Below, piece by piece: positions 10,935 to 23,174 of a stretch of DNA of 64,000 nucleotides; position 1 is the first letter of the stretch; each line of letters opens with the position of its first letter. Below the pieces are notes generated by a model. That model searched no databases and had not been told where the DNA came from. It saw nothing but the letters and a program-made list of their open reading frames with translations. Origin of the DNA: Fusarium oxysporum f. sp. lycopersici 4287 (lineage: Eukaryota; Ascomycota; Sordariomycetes; Hypocreales; Nectriaceae). The stretch covers positions 4,296,543-4,360,542 of the forward strand of contig NC_030988.1 of the NCBI RefSeq assembly GCF_000149955.1, written 5' to 3'. The position numbers and the translations under genes are program-made.

Positions 10935-12205
10935 TCTGGGGCTGCGATCAAAATTCGGAATTTATAGGTCGCTATGAGCGCTTCACATCGAGCTGGTCGA
11001 CCTAGGTAGTTCAAGTTCGGCCACGTCGTTGGGACGATTATGTAGCAATCTGAGAGGATTGTGAGTGAAGCGAAGGTTCCTACGACAAACGGTAGCAATT
11101 CCATATGCCAGCGAGCTTTAAAAACGCGTAACAAGAGAAGGCATGAGTAGAAGGCAGAATAATAAAGCACGGCGGGTCCATGATGGGCTGTGGCGATGGT
11201 GGGGTCCGGAGCCCCTCTTAGGTCAACATGCTAAGATAACCAGACATCCAGACACGCACGGGGCTTAGCGGGAAACAACTTCGCTGACTCCCTCCTAATG
11301 GTTAGGCTTATGGTATCGCATGCATCGTGGGGCATTTAAGTCTCAAAGCCCACCACAATCTGCAAGACATCAACACAATCATGTGGATTCACGAATCGAT
11401 GAGCCCATGATCTGATAACTAATCTCCACTCTAATGTGGACCTGGACGCGACAGGTCCTCCTGTAGCGTCGGAGGTTGGCATATTCAGACTCCGGTCCGC
11501 AAGACACGAGCCATAACAACGCAACTTATCGGAAATACTGGCTTTTCTTTAGTGGCTTCTACTCTTTGGTAGTCTGTTGTTCGCTAGGTAGGCGTCCATA
11601 TGGCTTGATCTTTGACAAGAGTGATTACAGTCGCAGAGCATTTAGCTGTCTGCTAATTAGTCTAGTTACTTCTCGTCGTCTCGGGTAACGTTTACTGGGG
11701 AGGGGAAAAGTTTTAATGCATGTTCGTTGAAGTGATATCGTGCTTTAACTCTGCACCTAGATATTCCTAATTACTCTGACTCAATACTGATGATATTCTG
11801 AGTTAAGATTGCATGAAGGCTGTTTCTCTGGCGGAAGCTTACTGCAACCCCAGTCGTTGCAAGCTCATTCGATCAAGCTACCGAACCAATGAGAAGGTCC
11901 AGGTTCGCAGCACCCGCTGGTTCTTTCCGCAGACACCAACGGTTTTTGCATCCCCCACACTCTCGTGTCTTGTGCCTCCTACGATTTACAAACTTTCCCC
12001 CCATCGCGCTGCCTCTCCCATCTCAAGGTCCCTTCCCGATCTAACGGTACCTGTTATTTAGTGCCACTATATCTACCTGCCATCTTCTCTACTTATCATG
12101 CTATTATCATGTTAATCCGGCAGCTACGGTGACTTGCCCGGCTTGTTATTGCTCTATATACCATTCTCACTTGCCCTGATTCTTCGTTGGTACCCATCCG
12201 GCACA
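10935..12205. other. Intergenic, no gene seen; TATA-like site before the CAP20-like gene
   Basis: Several short open frames overlap here, none with a domain or codon pattern I can support. TATATA at 12155-12160, about 50 bp before the ATG at 12206, is the likely core promoter of the perilipin gene. A pyrimidine-rich leader lies upstream of it. Confidence 0.5.
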
Positions 12206-12810
12206 ATGTCTTCTCAGCTCAACGATAACGCGGGACTTGCTCATCACTCGGCTTTCTTCCAGGTATAATATACAGCTCCTACTACACTTACACTGTTATG
12301 CATTGCCTTGTTCGGATGCTAACCTCATGATAGCATCTGCTCAGCTACCCGGTCATCAGCGACGGCGTTCATACTTTCAAGTCTGGCAAATACGGCCAGA
12401 GGTCCATCCAGTTCGGCAACGCCGCTTACCAGACTTTCGCTGGCACCGCCACGACTTGGTTCCAGAGGCCCTACCAACACCTTCTACCTTATATTCAGAA
12501 GGTCGATTCCTTAGGCGACAATATCCTCCACCATGTCCACAAGCAATTCCCCATTATTAAAAAGCCCACGCAGGAGCTGTACAACGACACTAAGGACCTT
12601 ATCTCCCTATCATACCACAAGGGCCTGGAGGGTAGAGACCACGTTCTTAAGGTTTATGACTCCGAGTATGAGAAGAACAAGCAAGTAGGCCTTGTCGCCC
12701 ACGGAAAGGCTGCTGTTACCACCGTTCTCGGCGTCAGCAATGAGGCCCTCTCTTGGCTCAGTTGCCTTTTGCACCCGAAGAAGGCCGAGGCAACCAATAC
12801 CGTCAACTAA
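12206..12810 (+). CDS. CAP20: CAP20-like perilipin, lipid-droplet coat protein
   Basis: Exons 12206-12262 and 12334-12810 with a 71-bp intron (GTATAA, GCTAAC branch, TAG); 177 residues, close to the family's usual 180 or so. Fungal perilipins of this family (Colletotrichum CAP20, Metarhizium MPL1) coat lipid droplets and help build appressorium turgor or tolerate stress. Recognisable blocks are YPVISDGVHTFKSGKYGQRS, GNAAYQTFAG, a PYIQKVDSLGD block, then FPIIKKPT, ELYNDTK and a C-terminal ending in KKAEATNTVN. There is no signal peptide; amphipathic helices would associate with the droplet surface. The gene is intact, with no sign of RIP. Its role in this strain is inferred from the family. 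Confidence 0.9.
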
Positions 12811-14551
12811 AATTTCAATCAATGGAGAAGACCAGATTTACGTCAACACTACCACAGGACTTGAATGGTCCGAGGCCGCTGTTGCTGGCCATGGCATTCT
12901 ATATTGGCACCACTACAGACGTCCGATTTAGTGGGAATGGAAATTCCCTCAGATAGATAACCAGATTATGCATTCACATCTATCTAGTTAATGCAATAAC
13001 AACTAGGAATAGGCATTCTGACAGCTAATACTACCTGGTGATTCATTCTTTTCGCTTTGCTAGGACTCCCTAGCGGTCACTCGTAGAGATCTAACCCAAT
13101 AAGCGCTGGTCTTGAGGTTATAGTTGTATGTCTGGATATGCACTGGTCACTATCTCAGCCTACAGAATAAGCTTCTGATAGTGTCATAACAATAGAGTAA
13201 CTTAAATTAGGGAGCCTTCGCACGGTCGAAGGGATAGCAATGAAGAGTGTGAACTGCCGATATCGACTTTAGGGGACTGAGGAGGGGAGAGTTTGGGCCC
13301 GGTGAACTTTGTGGTGCCAATAATGGATGGGATAGGTGGAAGAATTACCATCTTCACTTCCTGGTACATCACTTGTAGCGTGCTAGCTGTGTACGATAGG
13401 GATTGAATCAGATCCTTCAAGTAACGCGTAACTCAATAATATTCTCAACCCCATTCATAGCCTGTCCCTCTTATTCACGTTAAATTCAAACCTTTATTTA
13501 CAGCCCGTACAGTACCATAACTAACCCAGGGGGCAGCGCCTCCAACAAATAAAGTCTCTAAAGAGCCGTAGCGGGCGGAATAACAGCTGAATCGAATAAC
13601 CGCAGATTAAGTATATCTGAATATAGACAGCATAACAGCTGTAATTGCCATTGAGATAATTAGTGCAGTATCGATATGCTGGACCACAAAGTAGGGTAGC
13701 ATAACAACCAGCCCGCCTTTTATTATTTCATTAATATCAACCAGAACCAGCAACTTGATATACTAACCTACGAAGTATGCGAATCCCATTGTAAATCTGA
13801 CATCGATGGTCGAGACCAGCCGGGCCGCTTAAGCTTCAGCTTAAACTATATACTTTTAGCTTAGCTGTATATCAACAGATCGAAGTCCTCACATTAACCT
13901 ACGAGTCTAGACTTTGCCTAAACCTCTAGAGAATAGGTGATATTTCTTTTCTGATGAGGCCATACTCTGTGCAAATCACTACCAATATTTCTCCTTCGAG
14001 TTATGGAGTCCCTATTACCTGAAGTTACTCACGAACTTCCTCTACTCGATACTAGTGCTGGGAAGATTAGCCCTAGGGAGTGGCAGACGTAGAGAAACAT
14101 ACCGAGATCAGCTTTAGAGGGCTACCGTAACAATCGCAACAACCATACTAACACCCTGACTGAATGACTCACCGGAGCATCTCAAAGTAAAGGAAAATGG
14201 AAAAGCAAAGAAGACAGAAACCGTAAAAGGCGGTTGCTTAGCTTAGGTCTCAGGCTAGCGGAGATCCGGATCCAGAAGATAATCGAAAGGATGATTTCGG
14301 CCAACCAGTTATAATATAATTCGGACCAGGTGTCTCCAATCGCGCAGAATGCAACAACATTACTAAATACTGCAGCCCACGGCTTAAAGGCAGCTAAGTT
14401 CTAGCAGGGATGAGAATCAGTAACATTTATACCAGTACTATAAAGTAAAATGATTTTCCAGCTAAAAATGTAGCCAGCCAACATGGTGATTCAATGCCAT
14501 CTCTCTCAACTTGACCAGTCATACTATCATGGTAAAACTTTGAAACCGATA
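12811..14551. other. Intergenic, AT-rich and degraded, no gene seen
   Basis: About 1.7 kb with stops in all frames. The segment 13440-13880 has the look of an old RIP-damaged coding region on the minus strand, but I cannot name it. The minus-strand frame at 13202-13420 has no domain. Confidence 0.4.
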
Positions 14552-15669
14552 TCACTTGCTTGTATCAACGACATACCGACCTACAATCTCATCCTCAAGC
14601 ATCATATCATAGACATCCTGTAGATGACTTAAACCAATAAGCTTGTGTGGCGCTTTAATCAGGCCAAGTCGGAAGAATTCGATAGCCTCGGCTGCGTCCT
14701 GGCGATTCCCCACATAACTACCTTTGATGTTGACCATGCGAACGACAGTGGCGAAGATTGGTGCTTTGAGATATGCATAGCCCGGCATACCAATACAAAC
14801 AACACTGCCGTGTGATCGAACATATTTGTATGCCTGCTGGAATGGCGCCTCGTGGGTTGCGAGCACGAGGACAGCGTGGGGCCCGAACCCGTCGGGGACT
14901 GCGGCCCTAACATCAGCGGCAATATCTGAGGACTCTTGGAAGTCGATAAAAGCTGCTGCACCCAGATCTTTGCAAACCTTGGATTTGTCGTTCCCTGCGT
15001 CGATTGCAATGCTGTGGACACCCATGGCCTTAGCGTACTGTAGAGCGAAGCATCCGAGGCCACCACCTGCACCAACTATGGCGACATATTGCCCCGGACG
15101 AACACCAGATTCTTTAAGCCCCTTGTAGACGGTGAGTCCTGCGCAAAGGATCGGACAAACGTCTTCCAAGCTACACTCGCTAGGGATTCGGGTGATATGT
15201 GCCGCCTTGGCAACAGCATATTGCTGGAAAGTGCCGTCGACTGTATAGCCGGAGAGGAGAGCCTGAGGACAGAGCTGCTCATCGCCTTGTAAGCAGAAAG
15301 TGCAGTTTAAACAAGAGCCATTTAACCACTTGACCCCAACGTGGTCACTAATCTCTATGTTCATGACAAGCTCACCCTTGGCGACCACGAAACCAGCGCC
15401 TTCGTGACCACCAACTAGAGTTCCTCTTTAGTGGCCAATCACCCATTATAGCGTGTAAGTCGGTATGACAGACTCCGGAATACTTCACATTAACCAAGAC
15501 CTCATCAGGACCTGGCATATGTACGGGAATTTTCTTATAAACAACCACTGTTAACCGATATTAATATCTAGCGAACCCAAGTTTGAAATACAAAGAGGAG
15601 ACACATACGGCCGCCGGGCTTTTCGAGTACTTGCGCCCATTGCTCCTCTGGGATTGCAATAACAGGCAT
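14552..15669 (-). pseudogene. Zinc-dependent alcohol dehydrogenase (MDR family), frameshifted
   Basis: Minus strand, exon 1 at 15609-15669 and exon 2 at 14552-15547 with a 61-bp intron (GTATGT..TTAACAG). The family oxidises primary alcohols with NAD in the cytosol. Catalytic-zinc residues are present in GVCHTDLH and GGHEGAGF. The four structural-zinc cysteines are present in [15 protein letters not shown], and the coenzyme loop is GAGGGLG. Between MGDWPLK and VGGHEGAG there are 10 bases where the family has about 15, so the frame shifts at about 15417-15432. This is not a homopolymer, so I take it as a real lesion. The downstream 278 codons are open, but a protein starting there would lack the first catalytic-zinc cysteine. 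The gene is otherwise full length and collinear with yeast ADH1-type enzymes. Confidence 0.82.
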
Positions 15670-16204
15670 GGTTGGTAGTATATTCGGAATAAAAATCAGC
15701 AAGGGTAAGCCGGCTCAGCATCTATGCGTCAATACGCGCCAGGAATTCAAGGCAACTTGCCACTTTTAATAGTAGCTTCGACACATAACAGGAACCACGG
15801 AACTCACCGATATGTTCCACAAGTCTTTGCTGGATTAAACGAAACACGCAAAGTATCATGTGATTGATGGCTAGCCAGAAAGTTAAAGTGCAGCCATGAC
15901 TTCGACCATGTGATACAAACTCTGCTTACTGGATTTAAGTTGAGCCACAAAAGCTTGTACTGGCATCACAGGTGACAGTTTGTGAGGTCATGATTACTCG
16001 GTGTTGGTGAACCACCAGGCCTTATGCTTTTTTATCTGTTCGTTCTGATATATGCATGTTCTGATGGCATAAAGTGTAATATGCATAAGGGACAGGTATA
16101 ATATTGCCCTAGGTATTATAGATTAATGTAACCTAAATAGAATATATACCTATAGGGTAACTGATAGAGAGTATTACTATTTACTATAATTTCTAAGTAT
16201 ATTA
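15670..16204. other. Intergenic, no gene seen
   Basis: Upstream region of the alcohol dehydrogenase, increasingly AT-rich towards the transposon that begins at 16205. No open frame or repeat was recognised. Confidence 0.5.
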
Positions 16205-18061
16205 ACGTGGTTGATAAGCGAATGCACCATCTAAGCGAGTGCACCAAAAATCCCTTATCCTACAACATTTTCATCTAATCAGATACTTCTCAACCAAAGA
16301 TGTCGCAACCTTTAGATGAGGCTAGAATCCTTCTTGCACTTTAAGCCCTTCAAAATGACCCCAAATTAAGTCTCCGACGCGCTTTAAATATCTATAAGGT
16401 TAACTATTGGAAGCTACGTCGCCGTCAAAATGGCATTCAATCGCGACGCGATTGTATCCCGAACTCCCGGAAACTATCTGATCTAGAGGAACAGATAATA
16501 GTTCAATTCCTCCTTGATCTAGATTCGCGAGGATTTCCTGCGCGACTGCGTTTTGTAGAAGAAATGGCTAATTCTCTTCTTGCCGACCGCGACGCATCAC
16601 CTGTCGGCAAGCGCTGGGCTTATAACTTCGTAAAGCAACAACCAGAGGTAAAGATACGTTTATTTCGTAGATATGACTACCAGAGAGCTAAATACGAAGA
16701 TCTGACTATTATTTGTGGCTGGTTTAGGCTTGTATAGAATATAATTGCGAAGTATAATATCTGATCAGATGATATCTGGAACTTTGATGAAACAGGCTTT
16801 ATGATGGGCATTATTATGGCCGGAATGGTCGTTACAGGCTCAGAAAGGCAAGGAAGACCAAAATCAGTGCAGCCTCGAAACCGGGAATGGATTACTGTAA
16901 TTTAGGCGATTAATGCGGAAGGCCAGGCGATCCCCCCGTTTATCATTGGTGCAGGCCAATATCACCTTGCTAACTGGTACCGAGAAAGCAACCTCCCAGC
17001 CGATTGGGTTATTGCAACGAGCCAAAATGGGTGGACAAATAACGAGCCAGGTCTTGAGTGGCTAAAGCACCTTGATCGGTCTACAAGTAACCGATCAGTT
17101 GGTGCCTATTGTCTTCTGATCCTCGATGGCCACGAAAGCCACCACTCTGCCGACTTTGAGAGACACTGCCAGGATAATAAGATTATCACGCTTTATATGC
17201 CGCCTCATGCATCTCACCTACTTCAGCCTCTTGATGTTAGGTGCTTTGCAGTGCTGAAAAAGGCATATGGTCGAGAAATAGAGCATCTGATTAGATGCTC
17301 TATAACCCACATTTCCAAGACCGAGTTCTTCCCGGCCTTTTATGCCGCCTTTAAAGCTACTTTCACAGAAAGCAATATCCGGGGGGGCTTTAGAGGAGCT
17401 GGACTTGCTCCTCTTGACCCAGAAGCCGTGATCTCAAAGCTTGATGTGCAGCTACGAACCCCAACGCCTCCTGGGGAGGTCAGCCAACCATTAACCGCAT
17501 GGGTTTTAAAGACCCCAAAGACAGCAATTGAGGCTCAATCTCAGTCTGAATACCTCGAAAAACGAATCAGAAGACATAAAGGCAGCTCCCCAGAGTCAAT
17601 AATAGAAGCTTTAAAGTCAAATACTAAAGCAACAAGGGCAGTTATGCATGAGGTTGTCTTATTGAGGAATGAGGTCCGAAATCTTCGAGATGCAAATGAG
17701 ATACTAAGCCGGCGCCGCAGGGCAAAAAGAACTAGATTACAGAGAGGAGGGGCTATGACTGTACAGGAAGCATCGCAAGTAATTGATCAGATGGATGTTG
17801 ATGCGCAGGTAGTGGCTGAATCGTCAAGAAGTGGTGGTCGAGGAAGGTCACAGCGACCGGGTGGTCGGCGTTGTGGTGTATGCGGCAAGGCCGGGCATAA
17901 TGCAAGGACCTGTCAGGTAGTAATTGAGACATTTGGGGAAGAGTATAGTAAGTAGTTTTAATTGATTAGATAGTTTGTGGTGGATTTAAAGCAAGTTCTA
18001 GCTTAAAGGGTAAGAAAAGTGCGTCGCATGCTTATCTGCGTCGCATGCTTATCAAACACGT
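16205..18061 (+). mobile_element. Pogo/Fot-like transposon A2, RIP-damaged, TA target duplication
   Basis: The element is 1857 bp, flanked by TA at 16203-16204 and 18062-18063. Ends begin ACGTGGTTGATAAGC (left) and ACGTGTTTGATAAGC (right, inverted). Each end has two tandem GATAAGC-type units, but the variable part differs between the two ends: GTGCACC-like at the left, GCGACGCA at the right. It belongs to the same family as elements E and F at 44.7-50.5 kb. The transposase has several in-frame stops. Confidence 0.9.
16300..17955 (+). pseudogene. Pogo-like DDE transposase with zinc knuckle, multiple stops
   Basis: Collinear with the F transposase (45530-47187). In-frame stops include TAA at 16342-16344 and TAG at 16903-16905, where F has CAG codons, and others near 16735-16760. 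All fit C-to-T or G-to-A changes, as RIP would make. N-terminal helix-turn-helix remnants, the NFDETGF catalytic aspartate region, LLILDGHESHH and HLLQPLDV are readable. The last 252 codons (17197-17955) are open and end in a CCHC zinc knuckle, CGVCGKAGHNARTC. The element cannot be autonomous. Confidence 0.9.
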
Positions 18062-18063
18062 TA

Positions 18064-20940
18064 TATAAGATTAAAAAAACCATAATAATAGTAATTATAG
18101 GAAGCTATTAGAGCCATCCTTCGATTAGATACCCTAAAGTTTGGTCATCTTGACTTGGTGGGGTATTATTTAATATCGTCATGATTGCTTCAAGCAATTT
18201 GCTTGATGGTTTCTTAATTAGACTACTTAGCCTATTATTCCAAAATGCATGAAGCGTGTAACTGCCGGATTTATATTCTAAATCACTTCGAGCCTATATT
18301 AGGCTTACGTAGCTTGAACTTCTCGTTGGAATTCCTGCGCCGTGACCATGGTCCGCCATCGGCCTTGGCCTGTTGTGGTCTGATCTGGAAAGTTTATGTC
18401 CAAGGCTCCACGAACTCCTTATTTTCGCATGTGATCTTATACTCTTCCTTCTGGGTCAATCAAGCCCTCAACTCCAAGAGCCTTACCCATACACAACCAG
18501 CCGCCGGAAGGATTCAGTTTCATGTTAAGGAAGATCTTAAGACCTTATTCCTCGGTAAAATGGGGTTTGTTGTTATCATTTCAGGTCCTGAATAAAGGTT
18601 CTCACTACTATTTAATTGAAATATAGAGCCTAGGAATAGGATGAGAAGTCGATACGTCTTGTTTCTCTTCTTGGCAAGATATTTCTCGATTAAAATGCAG
18701 TTGAAGTCTATGCCGCAATCTTCACTATTTAACTCTTGCACTTTGAGGCCCAGGCATTAGAATACTTTGCTTTGTCCTCTTGTCTCATTTAATGCCCGCA
18801 TAAAAGCCCGCTGGTTACATTCACGGATTTCCAATCAAGGTCTTCTTCGGCAGATCATTGTAATTATGCTTCCCATCTTGTTTTATACTATGCGATTGAA
18901 CTGCGATTTCTTGGCTTACAGTTGTGTCTTTGCTTCGGTTCCTTGTTGTCTACTGCAGATGAATTTGGTTCTGGAAGTATAAGCATCTGTAGGTTTTGTT
19001 TCCTTCTTCTTTTCTTTTCTTTTTTCTTTTCTTGCTAACAGGATAACAAGGATTGGGCAAGCACTAGACTACCAGGATCGTCAAGGAGTCACTTAGAACT
19101 ATATACTAAGCAGGTTATTCAGAATTTATGTGGTAGGATTAAAATTTTAGTGGTGCGTTAGCTGGGGGTGCCCATGGAGTGGTCTTGGATGCTGTATAGG
19201 GCAACATTTGCGTCGGGAGCGTATGGCGTATTACAGACGAGGGCTCGTTAGGGTGTTTTTGTAATCACATAGGCGAAACCTATCTCCTTTAGCATAGTAA
19301 GCCTCCAGTCAGGTTAATGAAGAGAGATGTTATTAACAGATTCGCAAAGGTTAAAATGTGCATTATTTTACATCCATTCTCGCCGTTTTCGAAGTCCTCA
19401 TGATATAGGCGTTATAAACATTATCCTTATTTTAGTAAAGAATTTCCTTATGTGTTACCTTTCTAATAAGGCTTTCTTGCATATAACTGAGGTGGGACGA
19501 TATGCTTAATGGAGCCTCAACTCATTCAAGGGGATAACACGACAGGCCAGATATCTATGAATATAAGAGATTTAGAGGATGAGATAAGAGTGACTACACT
19601 GTCAAACAAGCGTAAACTTCCACTGCTGAAATTAGAAACATAGTTATTAGGGCAAAACGTTACTGCAAACATCTTGATTAAACAGAACATCAGACAGACT
19701 TGCTGCATCTGACGAACCCATCGCGACGCCTGGGGATACTGACCCGTTGTATTATATCCTCCAGATCACAATAGATTACGACTCTGATCGCGTGTCCTTT
19801 AATGAGATCAAAGGCGCCTGCCTCGAACATGCCCACGCATTGGTGGCTATAGCAAAGAAACAGCGAGATATGATTGTAAGACGTCTCGATTAGGTAGATC
19901 CTCATATTACCAGTCTCTTTTGCTTTCTGCTGTCTTTTCTTGGCAGAATCAATGCATTGAAATTATTTAGTTTAGTTCTGCCACCCGCCCCGTGCATAGA
20001 TTCAGATCATGGAGAGATGTCGAGTTTTGGTGATAATTTGGGAGTGGTCATCAGCAACTGTGCAGTTGGAAATAAGTTTATAGTGAATCCTCCTGAAAAC
20101 ACCTATAGTGTACAGGAGTGCTTCTCCTCAGCCTTAGGCGCCTCTAATATATAAATCATCCCAAATCATAAGCAGCTAATAGCAATAATTAAATAGGAAC
20201 CGTTATTCTCTATCCCCGAAAGTCTTAATTACCGAGCCTTTTGCATATTTCCCCTGTTTTCCAACTTTAATCTCACATACCACTTCACCAACGGGATGCG
20301 ATCATCCTTAAGCTATTACTGGAAAATATTACCAAACTGGTTATTCGGGCCCATTCCCCTTCCCCAACGCCCCTACGACAATTTTCATGGCCAAAGGCCT
20401 CGGAAACCTGGGAACGTAGCACCCATTGGAACCAGATGAATTCGTTGCACCACGTACGCGCAGTGACGAAAGCAACCTGTACGTAGACGTATGTTATTAT
20501 TACGGCGGTGTTGGTGGTGTAATCCGCCATAAGCAAACAACTGAGGTACTGTTAGGTTACCGCACCGTGCCTCTGATAAGGTTCGTGGAAGTATGGATTC
20601 CCTGATTGAACGGATCTGGGTTGTTGGCGGGCTGGTCGTGGCTGATGCCATCGTCGTCATCGTTAATCAGAGCTTGCGTAAAGCGGGGTCCTGGCAACCT
20701 AGGCGCACTCAATAGACAAAAATGTATGCTTAGTATTTATATTAGCTGTGCGCTAAGAAAGTAAGCAACCGGGGCCAGGTGGTTGTCCCATGCGGCGTAC
20801 GGGCGATGCCCCGGTTTGTTCGGAAAGACGGACCCTGGGCTTCTACAGCATACGGGGCTGAATTGCCTTATTAAAGGCAACGTGGGCACCTTAGGGCTGC
20901 AAAAGCATCAATCTGGTAGTTGGAACAGCTCTCTAGAACC
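18064..20940. other. Long gene-poor AT-rich stretch
   Basis: About 2.9 kb without a supportable gene. A plus-strand frame at 18245-18595 (116 codons) and short frames at 19.3-20.7 kb lack domains, introns that would extend them, or coding-like codon use. A pyrimidine tract lies at about 18990-19035. The last 200 bp probably include the promoter of the dehydrogenase that starts at 20941. Confidence 0.5.
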
Positions 20941-21992
20941 ATGAATTTGGTTTCTCAGATCGCAATTGTCGGCGTGGGCCAGGTCGGAGGCGCCGCAGCA
21001 TACTCCATCATACTTGCCTCTTTTGTGAGCGAGTTACTCCTCGTCGACATCGATATCGAATTGAGAGACGGCCAAGTCCGTGACCTTTCCGACGTGGCCT
21101 ATAGTTGTAACAGCAGCACGCGCGTGCGAGCAGCCTCACACCATGAGGCAGCCAAGGCCGACATTGTGGTCCTCACAGCTGGATCCAAGCACATGATAGG
21201 TAAGCGGCCAAAGAAGAAAATCCTGTTTGCTTGCTGTGATTAAGCGCGTGAGGCTCACTTCATGTTCTCTAGGCCAAACAACCATCGACTATACATCCCG
21301 GAACATGTCAATTGTTCGGGAAGTAGTCGAGGCAATGAAGCCGTTCAGATCAGACACAATCCTACTTGTGGTGTCAAACCCTGTCGACCTGCTCACGTCC
21401 CTCGCTCATGAAATCTCCGGACTTCCGACATCTCAAGTCTTGGGCTCAGGCACGTTCCTAGACTCGGTGCGGCTCCGTGGGCTCGTGGCCATGCGGGCTG
21501 GAGTGAGTGCATATGGATCTTGTGTTCTCTGAAGTTGGGCTAATGAAGTTCTAGATTGCGGCTAATTCGATAGACATCCACGTGTTGGGCGTACACGGAA
21601 GCCCCCAGGTTGTAGCATGGTCAGCGGCAACAGTTGCTGGCGTCCCCATTAACACATCGATCCCCCCCAACATTCTTGACCGTGTCGAGCTTGAGGATGA
21701 ATGCAAGCATTGGTCGCAGAGCATAATCAGAGCTAAGGGTTCGACTCCCTTTGGGCTTGGCTCTATTGTGTCTATTTTGTGTGCCTCTATCTTCTTGGAC
21801 AAGCGCAATGTTCGTCCCGTCAGCCATTTCCAACCTGACTTTAGTTGCTATTTCAGCTTGCCCGCTGTCATCGGGAAGAAGGGAGTTTTGAGTACTATTC
21901 AGATGACGTTGGACAGTGACGAGGAGGCACATATAGCTAAGTCAGCGAAGGAACTGAGCGAAACTATTGACTGGATCCATCGGAATTATTAA
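20941..21992 (+). CDS. L-lactate/malate dehydrogenase-like protein, altered substrate loop
   Basis: Exons 20941-21199, 21273-21502 and 21555-21992, introns of 73 and 52 bp, correct phases; 308 residues, about the family length. The NAD loop is GVGQVGGAAA, the acidic end of strand beta-2 is LLVDID, and the LDH signature GQVRDLSDVAY follows. NPVDLLT and SGTFLDSVRLRG (the substrate Asp/Arg pair) are kept, and the catalytic histidine lies in GVHGSPQVVAWS. The mobile loop reads AGSKHMIGQTTID where typical LDHs have AG..QKPGETR. So the substrate-selecting Gln and the loop Arg appear replaced by His and Thr. It may act on another 2-hydroxyacid or be weak. The ATG at 20941 is the only start giving a complete Rossmann N-terminus. 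No stop or frameshift is seen. Confidence 0.85.
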
Positions 21993-22327
21993 GCCAAGAA
22001 TGCCGTGGGTAGATTGGGCTTTCATAGTCTGCTAGGCAATCTGGGATACAGCGGCCACTTGCGTCAGACTTGGTTAGTAATGTAATTTCTTTTTGAATTT
22101 TAAACTTGCTCATATGATCAGAAATGAAGTAATAAGAACAATAAGTTGGGAAATCCATAAGATCAGGTTCTTGAGATGAAAGGTATACCTGATAACGAGC
22201 ATATACCACCCACCGCGAGCATTAGAAACAGAATAATATTTTCCTCATAAAAACTACATCCTATATACAAACACACGACTCAAATATACTTACACGGACC
22301 AACTGCCGAGGTTACATATTCTTCGTC
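21993..22327. other. Short intergenic, no gene seen
   Basis: AT-rich spacer between the dehydrogenase and the two-unit gene. It should contain the terminator of the first and the promoter of the second, but no clear signal was seen. Confidence 0.4.
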
Positions 22328-23174
22328 ATGTCGAGTAGTCCAGAGCTACTGTACCACATTCTTCTGACGGTCATCGATTACCACGTCGACCCTTCCGGAG
22401 CTAAGCAATCCATCTATATCCTCGGCACTAATGCTACCCTCGAAGCCGCCAAAAACTCCGCCTTCAGGGTCTTGGACACGCTGCGCCATAAACCTGAGGA
22501 CTTTGTTGAATATGCCATTCACTTAAGCAGCACCGAAGAATGGGATCATGGCGACGGCGTTCTCGTCTACGCTAAGGCGCCTGCTGGCCAAGTCTTGTTG
22601 ATCTCGATACAAGCTACTCCCAATGAGGAGAAGCTACTGATGGATTCCAATGGCGGCATATTAATGCCGAAAGAGATACGTTCGTTGCATTATGTCCTGC
22701 AGACAATGATTGACTATAACTGTTGGAAAATCCGGGGATCCCCCTTCCCTTCAGGATTCAGAATAACAGTCTGAAAGTCCTAGATTTAAAGTTTAAAGTC
22801 CTAGATGAAATCATTTAGAGATATAAACCTGAGAAGAACTCTCATCTCACTAATGAACAACCAAGTTTCATAAAATATATTTTCACCCAGCACTACTGCG
22901 CAATATAAACAACAATAACAAGGACCGGACGGGTTGTGTGCAGGAGACGCAGATTGAGGGGGCATTTATACACCGGGCCGATGCCTATGTAGCAGCCCGT
23001 AAGTTACTTGATCCTCTTGATTATGCAGACTATGATACACCGGAGAAAATGGCCGGCGAGTGGCCATTTGGGGAAGAGGTGGTTGCCCATGCAGTAGCGG
23101 ATACGGGCCAGAAGACCATCGTTGAGGTGAAGACTGTCGCTGGTGCCCATCATAAGCATCAGAAAGGCATGTGA
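22328..23174 (+). CDS. Unrecognised protein of two related ~80-residue units
   Basis: Two open segments, 22328-22768 and 22923-23174, can be joined in phase by a 154-bp intron (GT at 22769, AAG end at 22922) to give about 230 residues. I do not recognise the family. The two halves resemble each other. Unit 1 has TVIDYHVDPSGAKQ, ILGTNATLEAAKN, WDHGDGVLVYAKAPAGQ. Unit 2 has TMIDYN.., DRTGCVQETQIEGA, ADAYVAARKLLD, WPFGEEVVAHAVADTGQ. Both end in a VxT/IQAT-like strand and a lysine-rich tail. There is no signal peptide or membrane segment. The intron borders are uncertain: the donor is weak and about 15 residues between unit 2's first strand and the donor look like extra sequence. So the gene may instead be split by a small insertion. 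Confidence 0.5.

Noticed and set aside
18245..18595. 116-codon open frame in the gene-poor stretch
   Set aside because: Poor codon pattern and no domain; the surrounding DNA is degraded.
21725..21755. T-arm-like GGTTCGACTCC that resembles a tRNA B box
   Set aside because: It is inside exon 3 of the dehydrogenase and encodes the conserved KGSTPFGLG block; no acceptor stem or anticodon arm can be drawn.
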